Origin: Frankiales bacterium
GTDB taxonomy: Bacteria > Actinomycetota > Actinomycetes > Mycobacteriales > SCTD01
Direction of reading: 5' to 3'
Length of the DNA stretch: 21,130 nucleotides
Assembly: GCA_025464795.1 (NCBI GenBank)
Contig: JAODNB010000345.1
Coordinates: 1-21,130, forward strand
This document shows positions 14,731-21,130 of this stretch, piece by piece. Both the position numbers and the translations under genes were made by a program. Numbering within the stretch: the first letter of the stretch is position 1; each line of letters begins with the position of its first letter. The notes under the pieces were generated by a model that saw only the letters and a list, made by a program, of their open reading frames with translations, had not been told where the DNA came from and ran no database searches.

Positions 14731-16232
14731 GCCGCAACAGACCGGCGAAACCGAGGGGGCAAGTGGTTGGTGACGTGCTGGAGCCCGGCAACGTCCGCCT
14801 TGTGCGCCGCCGCGAGGTACACGACCGCGCCAAGGGCACCGCAGGCGAGGAGCACGAGCGCATCGGGAGTCCCCTGCTGCACCAGGAAGAGCCGCAACGG
14901 AAAGATCGCGGCACCCATGAGCACGCCGCAGCCGAGAGCCGGCGCCAGACCGCGGGCGAACTCGCGCAGGTTCATGTCGAGAAGGCCGATGGCTCGTGAG
15001 ACGAAGACCGGGCCGAGGATCAACGAGCCGACGCCATAGCCGACAGCCACCGAGAAGGAGTCCCCACCGAGCAGGCCCAGGGCAACGCCGGCCAGGAGGA
15101 ACGGGCCGCTCAGGAGGCCGAGCTTCAGGCTGAGGTCAGCTCGGTTCTGGGACAGGAAGACCCAGCCCGTCGTCGTCGTCAAGGGCTCGAAGAGGGCGAC
15201 TACCGCGAGGACGCTTGCCGTCGGCCACATCGCCTCCCACTTGGAGCCGAACAGGGTCAGGACGGTCTCCTTGGACAAGATGGCCAGCCCGAGCATGACG
15301 GGGGTCGTGACGAAGAAGATGAGCTGGCACGACTCGAGATACACCCGGCGGCAGCGGGGCTTGTCGTCCGAGATCTTCGCCAGCGCCACCTGCACCGCTG
15401 ATCCGAGGACGGCAGCGATCTTCTGGCTCGGGAACAGCAGAAGCGTGTAGCTCCGGGTGTACAGCCCCAGCTGACGGACTCCGAGGAAGCGTCCCACCAG
15501 CACGTTGTCTCCGTTGCGGGTGACGTACGTCAGCAGCTGGCTCCCGTAGACCGACCGGGCGAAGCCGAAGATGTCGGACAGCTCGACGCGCGACAGCTTC
15601 CGATCAGGTCGCCAGTGCGCCTGGCGCATGCGGCCCCAGGTCTGCACGATCGACTGAGCGATGGAGTAGTACACGAGCGACCAGAGCTCGGCCCCCATGG
15701 CGGCGGCGACGATGCCGAACGTGCCTCCCACGAGCAGGGACAGCAGGTCGATGAGCGAAAGCGTCTTGAAGTCCAGACGGCGCACGAGAAGGGCACGAGG
15801 TACGGCACCGAACCCGCTCAGCAGCGGCATGATCGACAGCGCGACCACGACGCCCACCAGCCGATCGTCGCCGTAGAACGCAGCTGTGGGCCGCGCGAGC
15901 AGGACCAGCAGGAGAGCGCCGAGGGCGCCGAGGGCGACCTGCACCCAGTAGACCGAGGACAGCAGGAGCTGGTTGATCTCCTTTCGCTGGACGATCGACG
16001 TCACGAAACCGGCTTCGCAGATCAGGACCATCACGCCGGCCGCGGTCGTCGCCAGAGCCATGAGCCCGAAGTCACCGGGCACCAGCTGCCGGGACAGCAC
16101 GACGGAGATGGCGATCGTGACGACCTGCGTCCCCAGCGACCCCACGCCGGACCAGACCGCCGCGAGCGCTGTGCGCCTGCGCAGGTTGGGCGGGGTGGCC
16201 GAGGCTTCAGAGGCCAGGACCTCGTCGCTCAC
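14727..16232 (-). CDS. Wzx-type lipid-linked oligosaccharide flippase (MOP/PST superfamily)
   Basis: Integral membrane protein of 501 aa that should flip undecaprenyl-diphosphate-linked repeat units to the outer face of the membrane. The N-terminus AAVWSGVGSLGTQVVTIAIS and LSRQLVPGDFGLMALA is the WzxC/RfbX-type signature (residues about 25-65). FARSVYGSQLLTYVTRNGDNVLVGRFLG near the middle is the second hallmark, with LGLYTRSYTLLLFPSQ after it. About 12-14 hydrophobic segments span the protein. GGAGG lies eight bases before the GTG. Four-base GTGA overlaps join it to the reductase upstream and the GT2 downstream. It is the only flippase visible, so it presumably serves the whole cluster. Confidence 0.92.
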   Translation of the reverse strand: MSDEVLASEASATPPNLRRRTALAAVWSGVGSLGTQVVTIAISVVLSRQLVPGDFGLMALATTAAGVMVLICEAGFVTSIVQRKEINQLLLSSVYWVQVALGALGALLLVLLARPTAAFYGDDRLVGVVVALSIMPLLSGFGAVPRALLVRRLDFKTLSLIDLLSLLVGGTFGIVAAAMGAELWSLVYYSIAQSIVQTWGRMRQAHWRPDRKLSRVELSDIFGFARSVYGSQLLTYVTRNGDNVLVGRFLGVRQLGLYTRSYTLLLFPSQKIAAVLGSAVQVALAKISDDKPRCRRVYLESCQLIFFVTTPVMLGLAILSKETVLTLFGSKWEAMWPTASVLAVVALFEPLTTTTGWVFLSQNRADLSLKLGLLSGPFLLAGVALGLLGGDSFSVAVGYGVGSLILGPVFVSRAIGLLDMNLREFARGLAPALGCGVLMGAAIFPLRLFLVQQGTPDALVLLACGALGAVVYLAAAHKADVAGLQHVTNHLPPRFRRSVAA

Positions 16233-16957
16233 GCGGTGCCTCCTCCGTCCACGGTCAAGACGATGCCGGTGGTCTTCGCGGCACTCGGTGAGAAGAGGTA
16301 TGCCACCGCACCTGCGACATCGTCCGGCCCCGCGAGACCCAGTGGGGAGCGGCGCTTGATGGACGAGAGGTTGTCCCCTTCGAGCCCGGCTGTCATGTCG
16401 GTCTCGACGAAGCCTGGCGCCACGGCGTTGACCGTCACCCCCACCCGCCCCAGCTCGCGTGCCATCGCGCGGGTGAACCCCTCGAGACCCGCTTTCGTGG
16501 CTGCATAGGCAGCGAGCCCGGAGAAGCCGGTCGTTGCGACGATCGAGGTGATGTTCACGATGCGCCCGCGGCGCGCCCGGATCATGTCGCGGGACACGTA
16601 CTTCGTCAGGGTCATGGGACCGATCAGGTTCAGGTTCACGAGGTGGGCGATGTCCTTTTCGTGCTGCGTCGCGAGCAGCCCGTCCAGTCCCACCCCCGCG
16701 TTGTTCACCAACCCCACAAGGGTTCGCTGTGTGCCTGCCTTCACCTGCCGCACGAGTCCGGGGATCTCGCGCGTGTCCGAGAGGTCGGCAGCGAAGAAGA
16801 CGCCAGCCCCGTTCAGCGCTGCCTCGAGCTCCGGGGTGAGTGATCGCGAGACAGCCACGACGTAGTGGCCATCAGCGATCAAGCGCTGCGCGATCGCTAG
16901 GCCGATCCCCTTCGACGCCCCTGTCACGATCACGGCGTCCTGCTTGGGCTCGTTCAC
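16229..16957 (-). CDS. Short-chain dehydrogenase/reductase, FabG-like
   Basis: NAD(P)H-dependent oxidoreductase of 242 aa with a classical Rossmann fold. Visible are TGASKGIG (12-19) for cofactor binding, NNAG (85-88), Asn110, and the catalytic Ser138, Tyr151 and Lys155 (YAATK). VNAVAPGFVETDMT and LTVDGGGTA complete the 3-oxoacyl-ACP reductase-like pattern. Its closest functional analogy is a FabG-type reductase acting on a 3-oxoacyl thioester. Because it lies directly after an acyl ligase and an ACP, it may reduce the ACP-bound acyl group to a 3-hydroxyacyl form; reduction of a nucleotide sugar is the alternative. It is joined on both sides by GTGA overlaps. Family is certain, substrate is inferred. 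Confidence 0.92.
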   Translation of the reverse strand: MNEPKQDAVIVTGASKGIGLAIAQRLIADGHYVVAVSRSLTPELEAALNGAGVFFAADLSDTREIPGLVRQVKAGTQRTLVGLVNNAGVGLDGLLATQHEKDIAHLVNLNLIGPMTLTKYVSRDMIRARRGRIVNITSIVATTGFSGLAAYAATKAGLEGFTRAMARELGRVGVTVNAVAPGFVETDMTAGLEGDNLSSIKRRSPLGLAGPDDVAGAVAYLFSPSAAKTTGIVLTVDGGGTA

Positions 16958-18144
16958 GTGCTCGCTCCTCGCGTCAGCTTCCCACCCGCGTTGACCGAGA
17001 GCGCCTCGACGAGCCGGACCTTCGAGGGCACGAGGTACCGAGGGAGCGCCGCCCGGCAGGCGGCGAGGATGGCCTTGTCGAAACCCGGGCCCTCACCCGG
17101 CGCGACGACGTCAGCGACGAGGAGGCTCCCCAGCAACGAGCTCGGCCGGGCAGACACCTGTGCCTGTGTCACTCCGTCTTGCTCGAGGAGGAACCGCTCG
17201 AGCACCTCGGGGTAGACGTTGGCCCCACCCACGTTGACAACCCCGCTGCGGCGACCCAGGAACATGTAGCGGTCCCCTTGCAGGTCCACGGCGTCCTCGG
17301 TGTCCACCCAGTCGCCTCCGGTGGCGCGCACGCGCAGGGTCCCCTCGACGACGGCGAGGTCGACACCAGGCGGAGGGCTGTCGAGCAACGACGCCGGAAA
17401 CCCCTCGAGGCCGTCGCGCACCGTGAAGGCGACGCCCGCCTCCGTACTGGCGAAGATGTGCACCAGTCGCGCGGTCGGAAAGGCCCGCTTCAGTGCAGAG
17501 AGCACGCGCTGGTCGGCGATCTCCCCGCCGAGCGTCACCTGCTGCAGCGGCAGGTCGCCGAACGTCGGCACCATGAGCAGCCGGCGGTACAGCGACGGGG
17601 TCGCCGAGAGGTGCGTGCAGCGGTGGTCCCGCAAGAAGGCGACCTGCTCAGTCGCGACTGTCGTCCTGGGAGGCACCAGCAGATGGCCTCCCGATGCCAG
17701 CGCCTGCAGCACGACCTGCAGACCCGCGAAGCGGTTCCATCCGTAGAGCAAGCCCCACGCTCCGGCTCCGACGCCTGGTCTGATCCCGCGCAGGAGCGCA
17801 CCCAAGGTCGTGCTCACGCGCTTCGGCTCGCCCGTGGTGCCTGAGGTAAGCAGGACCCAGCGCGTCTCCGCAGCGCGTCCCAGCTCGGCCTCCGTCACCA
17901 CGTACGGCTCGCCCGGCACTCCGCTCCCGTCGAGCACGATCTCGGCCGCTCGGCCGTCCAGCGTCGCGAGGGCGATCAGCGCTTCGCGGGCAGTCGACGC
18001 CGTCACCACAACGGCCTCGGGACGCGCGTGCCCGGTCGTCGCGGCGGCGCGGAGCTGCCCGACGGTGAGCGGCTCGGCGTTGTCGTCCCGGAGCACGACT
18101 GCCTCGTCCGCGCGGCCTGCGAGCAGGTCCAGGAGTCCCGTCAT
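16954..18144 (-). CDS. Adenylate-forming acyl ligase (ANL superfamily), compact form
   Basis: Activates a carboxylic acid as acyl-AMP and probably loads it on the neighbouring carrier protein. The 396 aa contain, in order, A3 LLTSGTTGEPKRV (98-110), A5 IFASTEAG (230-237), A7 DTEDAV (291-296), A8 GRRSGVVNVGGANVYPEVLE (307-326) and A10 NAGGKL with the catalytic Lys389. All key residues are intact. The region before A3 is only about 97 residues, much shorter than in DltA or fatty acyl-CoA synthetases of about 500 aa, so the N-terminal subdomain is reduced. The ATG overlaps the stop of the carrier-protein gene in an ATGA, supporting a ligase-carrier pair as in DltA/DltC. The acid it activates cannot be deduced. 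Confidence 0.9.
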   Translation of the reverse strand: MTGLLDLLAGRADEAVVLRDDNAEPLTVGQLRAAATTGHARPEAVVVTASTAREALIALATLDGRAAEIVLDGSGVPGEPYVVTEAELGRAAETRWVLLTSGTTGEPKRVSTTLGALLRGIRPGVGAGAWGLLYGWNRFAGLQVVLQALASGGHLLVPPRTTVATEQVAFLRDHRCTHLSATPSLYRRLLMVPTFGDLPLQQVTLGGEIADQRVLSALKRAFPTARLVHIFASTEAGVAFTVRDGLEGFPASLLDSPPPGVDLAVVEGTLRVRATGGDWVDTEDAVDLQGDRYMFLGRRSGVVNVGGANVYPEVLERFLLEQDGVTQAQVSARPSSLLGSLLVADVVAPGEGPGFDKAILAACRAALPRYLVPSKVRLVEALSVNAGGKLTRGAST

Positions 18145-18410
18145 GCGGCGGTGGCGACCGCCTGTTCGTAGATGGTCACGAACTCGCCCACGGTCGTGGG
18201 GTAGACCGGGTCTTCCGACTGGGTGAAGGGGTCGATACCCAGGCGGTCGTCGAGCTCGGTGACGACCACGGCGAACGCCAAGCTGTCGAGCCCGCTCTCG
18301 AGCAGCACGAGGTCGTCGGTCAGGTCGGGGACGACATCGATGTCTGCGAACTCGGTGAAGACCTCGTGCAGCACCTCGAGGACCACGTCCCTCGTCGTCT
18401 TCTCAGCCAT
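18141..18410 (-). CDS. Acyl carrier protein
   Basis: Small acidic carrier of 89 aa that would hold an acyl group on 4'-phosphopantetheine. The site is ESGLDSLAF with Ser43 as the attachment residue. Helices one and two flank it, including VLEVLHEVFTEFADI and FAVVVTELDDRLGI. The ATG giving MAEKTTRD is preferred because upstream codons are proline- and arginine-rich and unlike a carrier protein. Its Shine-Dalgarno sequence is weak. It is the first gene of the minus-strand block ACP, ligase, reductase, flippase, GT2, GT4, and it diverges from the acyltransferase at 18526 across 115 bases. It is unlikely to be the housekeeping AcpP because it sits with its own ligase in a polysaccharide locus. 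Confidence 0.9.
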   Translation of the reverse strand: MAEKTTRDVVLEVLHEVFTEFADIDVVPDLTDDLVLLESGLDSLAFAVVVTELDDRLGIDPFTQSEDPVYPTTVGEFVTIYEQAVATAA

Positions 18411-18513
18411 AGGGTGTTGCCCACCTGTCTTCCGGGCCCGCACGGGGGGAGGTCTTGCAAACGTCACAACGCTAGCCGCGCCGACACCTCGCGGGGAAGC
18501 CTAAGACGAACCG

Positions 18514-18519
18514 TACGAT
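18514..18519 (+). promoter_or_regulatory. TACGAT -10 box, leaderless promoter candidate for the second acyltransferase
   Basis: TACGAT ends six bases before the ATG at 18526, so transcription is expected to start at or near the A of the ATG. The gene has no Shine-Dalgarno sequence. No clear -35 box is present. The box lies in the 115-base region shared with the divergent carrier-protein gene. Confidence 0.5.
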
Positions 18520-18525
18520 CGGCCC

Positions 18526-19125
18526 ATGCTCCGCGAGGACGAGCCCTTTCGTCAGGACCTGTGGCAGTTGCGCAAGGAAGCCCGAGCCGTCGTTGCGCAG
18601 TTTCGGACCCGCGGACGCCTGCGACGAGAGAACCCAGGAATGGGACGCATCGACCACCGAGCCCGCCTCGAGATCTCCTCAGACGTCGACGTCAGCATCG
18701 GCCAGGGGTCCACCATCGACGCCTACGCGCTCGTGCACGTCGGCAACGACCGACGAGGGGGCGGCGTTGCCTCCGCGCTGCACATCGGCCGTCACAGCGC
18801 CATCGGCGAGCTCTGCAACGTCCGTGCGACGGGAGGCGTCATTCGCATCGGGGACGACGTCCTCCTCGGACAGGGAGTGAGCCTCGTGGCGAGCAACCAC
18901 CGCACCGATCGCGACCACCTCATCTGCGAGCTCCCCTGGTCGACCGAACGTACGGGGGTAACGGTCGGCCATGGCGTCTGGCTGGCTGCCAACGTGGTCG
19001 TGCTCCCCGGCATCACCATCGGGGATGGGGCGGTAGTTGGGGCAGGTTCCGTCGTCACCAAAGACGTACCCCCCATGTCCATCGTTGCTGGCGTACCGGC
19101 TCGGGTCATCAGCGAACGGCAGTGA
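18526..19125 (+). CDS. Hexapeptide-repeat acyltransferase of the serine/maltose acetyltransferase type
   Basis: Soluble left-handed beta-helix acyltransferase, 199 aa. An N-terminal arginine-rich helical stretch (about 1-40) precedes hexapeptide turns: IGQGSTIDAYALV, IGRHSAIGELCNV, IGDDVLLGQGVSL and ITIGDGAVVGAGSVVTKDV, ending in the canonical IVAGVPARVI. His125 in VASNHRT matches the catalytic His of the NodL/LacA/Maa group. It is likely to transfer an acyl group, acetyl from acetyl-CoA by family precedent, to a sugar hydroxyl or amine. The neighbouring acyl-ACP module makes another donor conceivable, which is inference. The start is the ATG with the TACGAT box just before it. The membrane acyltransferase follows on the same strand after about 110 bases. 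Confidence 0.88.
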   Translation: MLREDEPFRQDLWQLRKEARAVVAQFRTRGRLRRENPGMGRIDHRARLEISSDVDVSIGQGSTIDAYALVHVGNDRRGGGVASALHIGRHSAIGELCNVRATGGVIRIGDDVLLGQGVSLVASNHRTDRDHLICELPWSTERTGVTVGHGVWLAANVVVLPGITIGDGAVVGAGSVVTKDVPPMSIVAGVPARVISERQ

Positions 19126-19234
19126 GCCGTCAATTAGGCCAGACGGGGGATGGATCAGTTTGCGGCGATCTGTCACAGTGCATGTCGCCGGTGCACCCCC
19201 GACACCGACGAGCTGAGCGTGAGTGAGGTCGACC

Positions 19235-20326
19235 GTGTCGCGAGAGACGACGCCGACCTTGCCGGCCCTCACGTGGGCGCGCTTCCCCGCCGCACTCTGC
19301 GTGGCGATGTTCCACTGGCATCTCGCGGCACCTACCGGGACGCTGCCGGGCTTCTTGGACTCCATCGCTCGCCACGGCTACCTCGGGGTCCCGTTCTTCT
19401 TCTGCCTGTCTGGTTTCGTGCTGAGCCATCGGTATCTCTCGGAGATCCGCGAAGGATCCTTCGTTCCCTTCCAGTACGCACGGAACCGATTCGCTCGCAT
19501 CTACCCCCTTTACCTGCTCAGCCTGGTGTGCGAGCTTCCGTTCCTGCTCCAACGAGCCCACGATCACAGCTGGTCGCCGACCCATCTCCTCGTCGTCGTC
19601 GTCGCAGCCCCCCTGCTCCTGCAGGCCTGGCTTCCGACGACCTCGTTGGCATGGAACACCCCAGGATGGTCCCTGAGCTGCGAAGCCTTCTTCTACGTCT
19701 GCTTCGCCTTGGCCGCCCGACGCCCGCAGCTGTTCACGGCTGGGCCGATGACCTGCCTTGCCGTTGCCACAACCGCGCTCGGGTGGGTTCTGCGGACGGT
19801 GACACCTCACCAGTGGCATGCCTACTTCCCGCTCAACCACCTGTTCGTCTTCGTTGTCGGTGTCCTTCTGGCTGTCCTCCTCGAAGCCCGCGATCAGCGA
19901 CACATCCAGCTCGCCGCCACTGGGGCTGTTGTCTTGCTGCCGTTCCTGCTGTGGTTCGGGACCGACCATGACCCGACGGGTGCTGTCAGCACCACGGCGC
20001 TGACGGGATGTGCGCTCATCGTCGTGCTCGCCTTGTCCCTCGTACGGCCCTCCCGTGACCTTCGACCCCTGCGGGCACTGGGCTCTGCGAGCTATGCGCT
20101 CTACCTGCTGCACTACACGGTGCTTGAGGCGCTCCTGCGTCTGTCACCTCGTTCAGCAGTGGCGGACCGGCTGTGGCTCGTGGGCTTCCTTGTCCTCGCG
20201 ACAGCAGTAGCCGTAGCCGCCTGGCACGTGCTGGAAGAGCCTGCCCGGAAGCGCGTCCTCAGCCGGGGTCGCGCGCAGAGACTGCCAACGAACGGCTTCC
20301 GTGAGCTCTATGATGGGCCGGCCTAG
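19235..20326 (+). CDS. OafA/YrhL-type membrane acyltransferase (acyltransferase family 3)
   Basis: Polytopic membrane O-acyltransferase, 363 aa from the chosen start, that typically acetylates surface polysaccharides using cytoplasmic acetyl-CoA. The GTG at 19235 has GAGG six bases upstream; a GTG four codons earlier (19223) is an alternative. Family landmarks run in order. They are ALTWARFPAALCVAMFHW with Arg16 and the catalytic His27, GYLGVPFFFCLSGFVLSHRY, RNRFARIYPLYLL, WSLSCEAFFYV, LGSASYALYLLHY and HVLEEPARK. About ten hydrophobic segments are seen. No SGNH domain is fused at the C-terminus. It belongs with the polysaccharide-decoration genes of the cluster. Acceptor sugar and position are unknown. 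Confidence 0.9.
   Translation: MSRETTPTLPALTWARFPAALCVAMFHWHLAAPTGTLPGFLDSIARHGYLGVPFFFCLSGFVLSHRYLSEIREGSFVPFQYARNRFARIYPLYLLSLVCELPFLLQRAHDHSWSPTHLLVVVVAAPLLLQAWLPTTSLAWNTPGWSLSCEAFFYVCFALAARRPQLFTAGPMTCLAVATTALGWVLRTVTPHQWHAYFPLNHLFVFVVGVLLAVLLEARDQRHIQLAATGAVVLLPFLLWFGTDHDPTGAVSTTALTGCALIVVLALSLVRPSRDLRPLRALGSASYALYLLHYTVLEALLRLSPRSAVADRLWLVGFLVLATAVAVAAWHVLEEPARKRVLSRGRAQRLPTNGFRELYDGPA
20309..20314 (+). promoter_or_regulatory. TATGAT -10 box inside the end of the membrane acyltransferase gene
   Basis: TATGAT is close to the consensus -10 hexamer and lies 25 bases before the ATG at 20340, so transcription would begin near 20321. No good -35 box is present at 17-18 bases upstream. If real it gives the coiled-coil gene expression independent of the polysaccharide locus. 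Confidence 0.3.
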
Positions 20327-20339
20327 TAGAGGGAAGGCC

Positions 20340-21014
20340 ATGCACCCGGACGCCCGTACGACCGCTGATCTCGATGCCGCGATGACTCCGGGTTCTCAGT
20401 ACGCGACGTTCATTGCCAGCCTCACCGAGCAGTTCGCTGCGGGGCAGTCGGAAACGCTGTACAGCCTGCATACGGCAGGAGCGACTCTTCGACGCCAGGC
20501 TCAGGCGCTTCAGTCCGCGATCGAGCAGCTCCCGGCAGAGCTGGAGCCGACGGTCCGTGACGAGCTCACTCGAATCGCAGAGGAGACCACAGCCTCAGCT
20601 GTCGAAGCCATCGAGGTCGCCACAGCGGCCCTTGCCAGCTCCGCGGAACAGCTGACTGCGAGCGCCGCGTCGTTCACCGCAGACGCCAGAGCAAGTGCCG
20701 ATGCTGTCACCGCGGTCGGGGAGAACGTCATCTCCCGCCTCATGGACGTCCTCGACGCCCGTGATGCTTCCGACAAGGCACTCGAGAACCGGCTCAACGC
20801 CCGGATCGACCGGCTCACCAAGCGCGCCGAGACCACCGTCAACCGGCTCATCGCTGACCTGGCTGAGGAGACCGCCCAGCTCCGTGCGCACGCCGAAGCT
20901 GAGCGCACCAGCACGGCTCAGCAGCTCGCCGAGCTGCTCGACCGCCTTCTCGCTCAACCCCGCGGCAAGCTCAAGGACCTTCGCAACAACGCCACCAAGG
21001 AGACCAAAGCGTGA
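20340..21014 (+). CDS. Coiled-coil protein of unknown function
   Basis: Not recognised. The 224-residue product has no signal peptide, no membrane segment, and no cysteine or tryptophan. It is rich in Ala, Glu, Thr, Leu and Arg. From about residue 30 to the end it looks like continuous amphipathic helix with heptad-like spacing, for example LRRQAQALQSAIEQL, LENRLNARIDRLTKRAE and STAQQLAELLDRLLAQP, as in apolipoprotein-like or filament-forming coiled coils. The C-terminus is lysine-rich. The ATG follows AGGGA at five bases. It begins 13 bases after the acyltransferase stop and overlaps the next gene in a GTGA, so it forms an operon with that downstream gene. A structural or scaffold role is possible, but no function can be assigned. 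Confidence 0.75.
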   Translation: MHPDARTTADLDAAMTPGSQYATFIASLTEQFAAGQSETLYSLHTAGATLRRQAQALQSAIEQLPAELEPTVRDELTRIAEETTASAVEAIEVATAALASSAEQLTASAASFTADARASADAVTAVGENVISRLMDVLDARDASDKALENRLNARIDRLTKRAETTVNRLIADLAEETAQLRAHAEAERTSTAQQLAELLDRLLAQPRGKLKDLRNNATKETKA

Positions 21015-21130
21015 CGACCCCTGAACGTGACCGCGGGTCGCGCGACATCGCTCCGGTCCGCCGACGTGGCGCCGCAGCCCCAGAAGCCTTCGACTCTGTC
21101 GAGATCGCCAAGGGACAGTCGGACGCGCTC
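21011..21130 (+). CDS. Start of an unidentified gene, truncated by the window edge
   Basis: A GTG overlapping the TGA of the coiled-coil gene (GTGA) opens a frame that stays open for the last 40 codons. The visible N-terminus is charged and probably disordered (VTTPERDRGSRDIAPVRRRG), continuing to EAFDSVEIAKGQSDAL. The tight overlap and lack of stops support a real gene translationally coupled to the coiled-coil protein. Nothing in 40 residues identifies its family. Confidence 0.55.
   Translation, partial: MTTPERDRGSRDIAPVRRRGAAAPEAFDSVEIAKGQSDAL

Noticed and set aside
16229..16957. Housekeeping fatty-acid gene fabG with acpP
   Set aside because: No ketosynthase, malonyl transferase or dehydratase is nearby. 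The genes are translationally coupled to a flippase and glycosyltransferases, so a dedicated role is more likely.
16954..18410. Classical dlt (D-alanylation) operon
   Set aside because: The ligase is only 396 aa, no DltB-type MBOAT protein is present, and the third gene is a reductase, not a DltD. Only the ligase-carrier logic is shared.
1..21130. Mobile elements, CRISPR arrays, tRNA genes or long direct repeats
   Set aside because: No transposase or integrase motif, regular repeat-spacer pattern, cloverleaf sequence or long duplicated segment was recognised on either strand by reading. Short repeats would need a computed self-comparison.

Overview
The window is G+C-rich, with many GTG starts, tightly overlapping genes and two probable leaderless promoters. 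This points to a chromosomal segment of an actinobacterium; the genus cannot be read from the sequence. It holds a nearly complete Wzx/Wzy-dependent exopolysaccharide or capsule locus. No tRNA, rRNA, CRISPR array, insertion sequence or integrase is visible, and no gene-free stretch exceeds 300 bases.

Left edge (1-1954). A partial TetR-family repressor has a perfect palindrome over its own ribosome-binding site. Next is a secreted PslG-like glycoside hydrolase with its own candidate promoter and a strong hairpin after its stop. Initiation block (1955-3367, minus): a hexapeptide-repeat acyltransferase followed by a short-form polyprenyl-phosphate sugar-1-phosphate transferase, which should start the repeat unit on the lipid carrier. 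A GT4 glycosyltransferase (3495-4697, plus) diverges from this block.

Core block A (10749 to 4701, minus): Wzy-type polymerase, two GT-B glycosyltransferases, an SGNH-hydrolase-like membrane protein, and a Wzz/BY-kinase-type chain-length regulator. All adjacent genes overlap by 4-14 bases. The last gene carries a one-base frameshift between its Walker A' and Walker B motifs. Core block B (18410 to 12746, minus): acyl carrier protein, adenylate-forming acyl ligase, short-chain dehydrogenase/reductase, Wzx flippase, GT2 and GT4, each joined to the next by a four-base GTGA or ATGA overlap. Between the blocks sit a minus-strand GT2 (10836-11747) and a plus-strand GT-B enzyme (11748-12773). The latter has no intergenic DNA on either side, so any continuous block B to block A transcript would be antisense to it.

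Right edge (18526-21130, plus): a second hexapeptide acyltransferase, an OafA-type membrane acyltransferase, a coiled-coil protein of unknown role, and the start of another unknown gene.

Working model (inference): the sugar transferase loads the first sugar onto undecaprenyl phosphate, and up to seven glycosyltransferases extend the unit. Wzx flips it and Wzy polymerises it under the chain-length kinase. Soluble and membrane acyltransferases decorate it, and the ACP/ligase/reductase trio may supply an uncommon acyl group. The PslG-like hydrolase trims or releases the polymer outside the cell.
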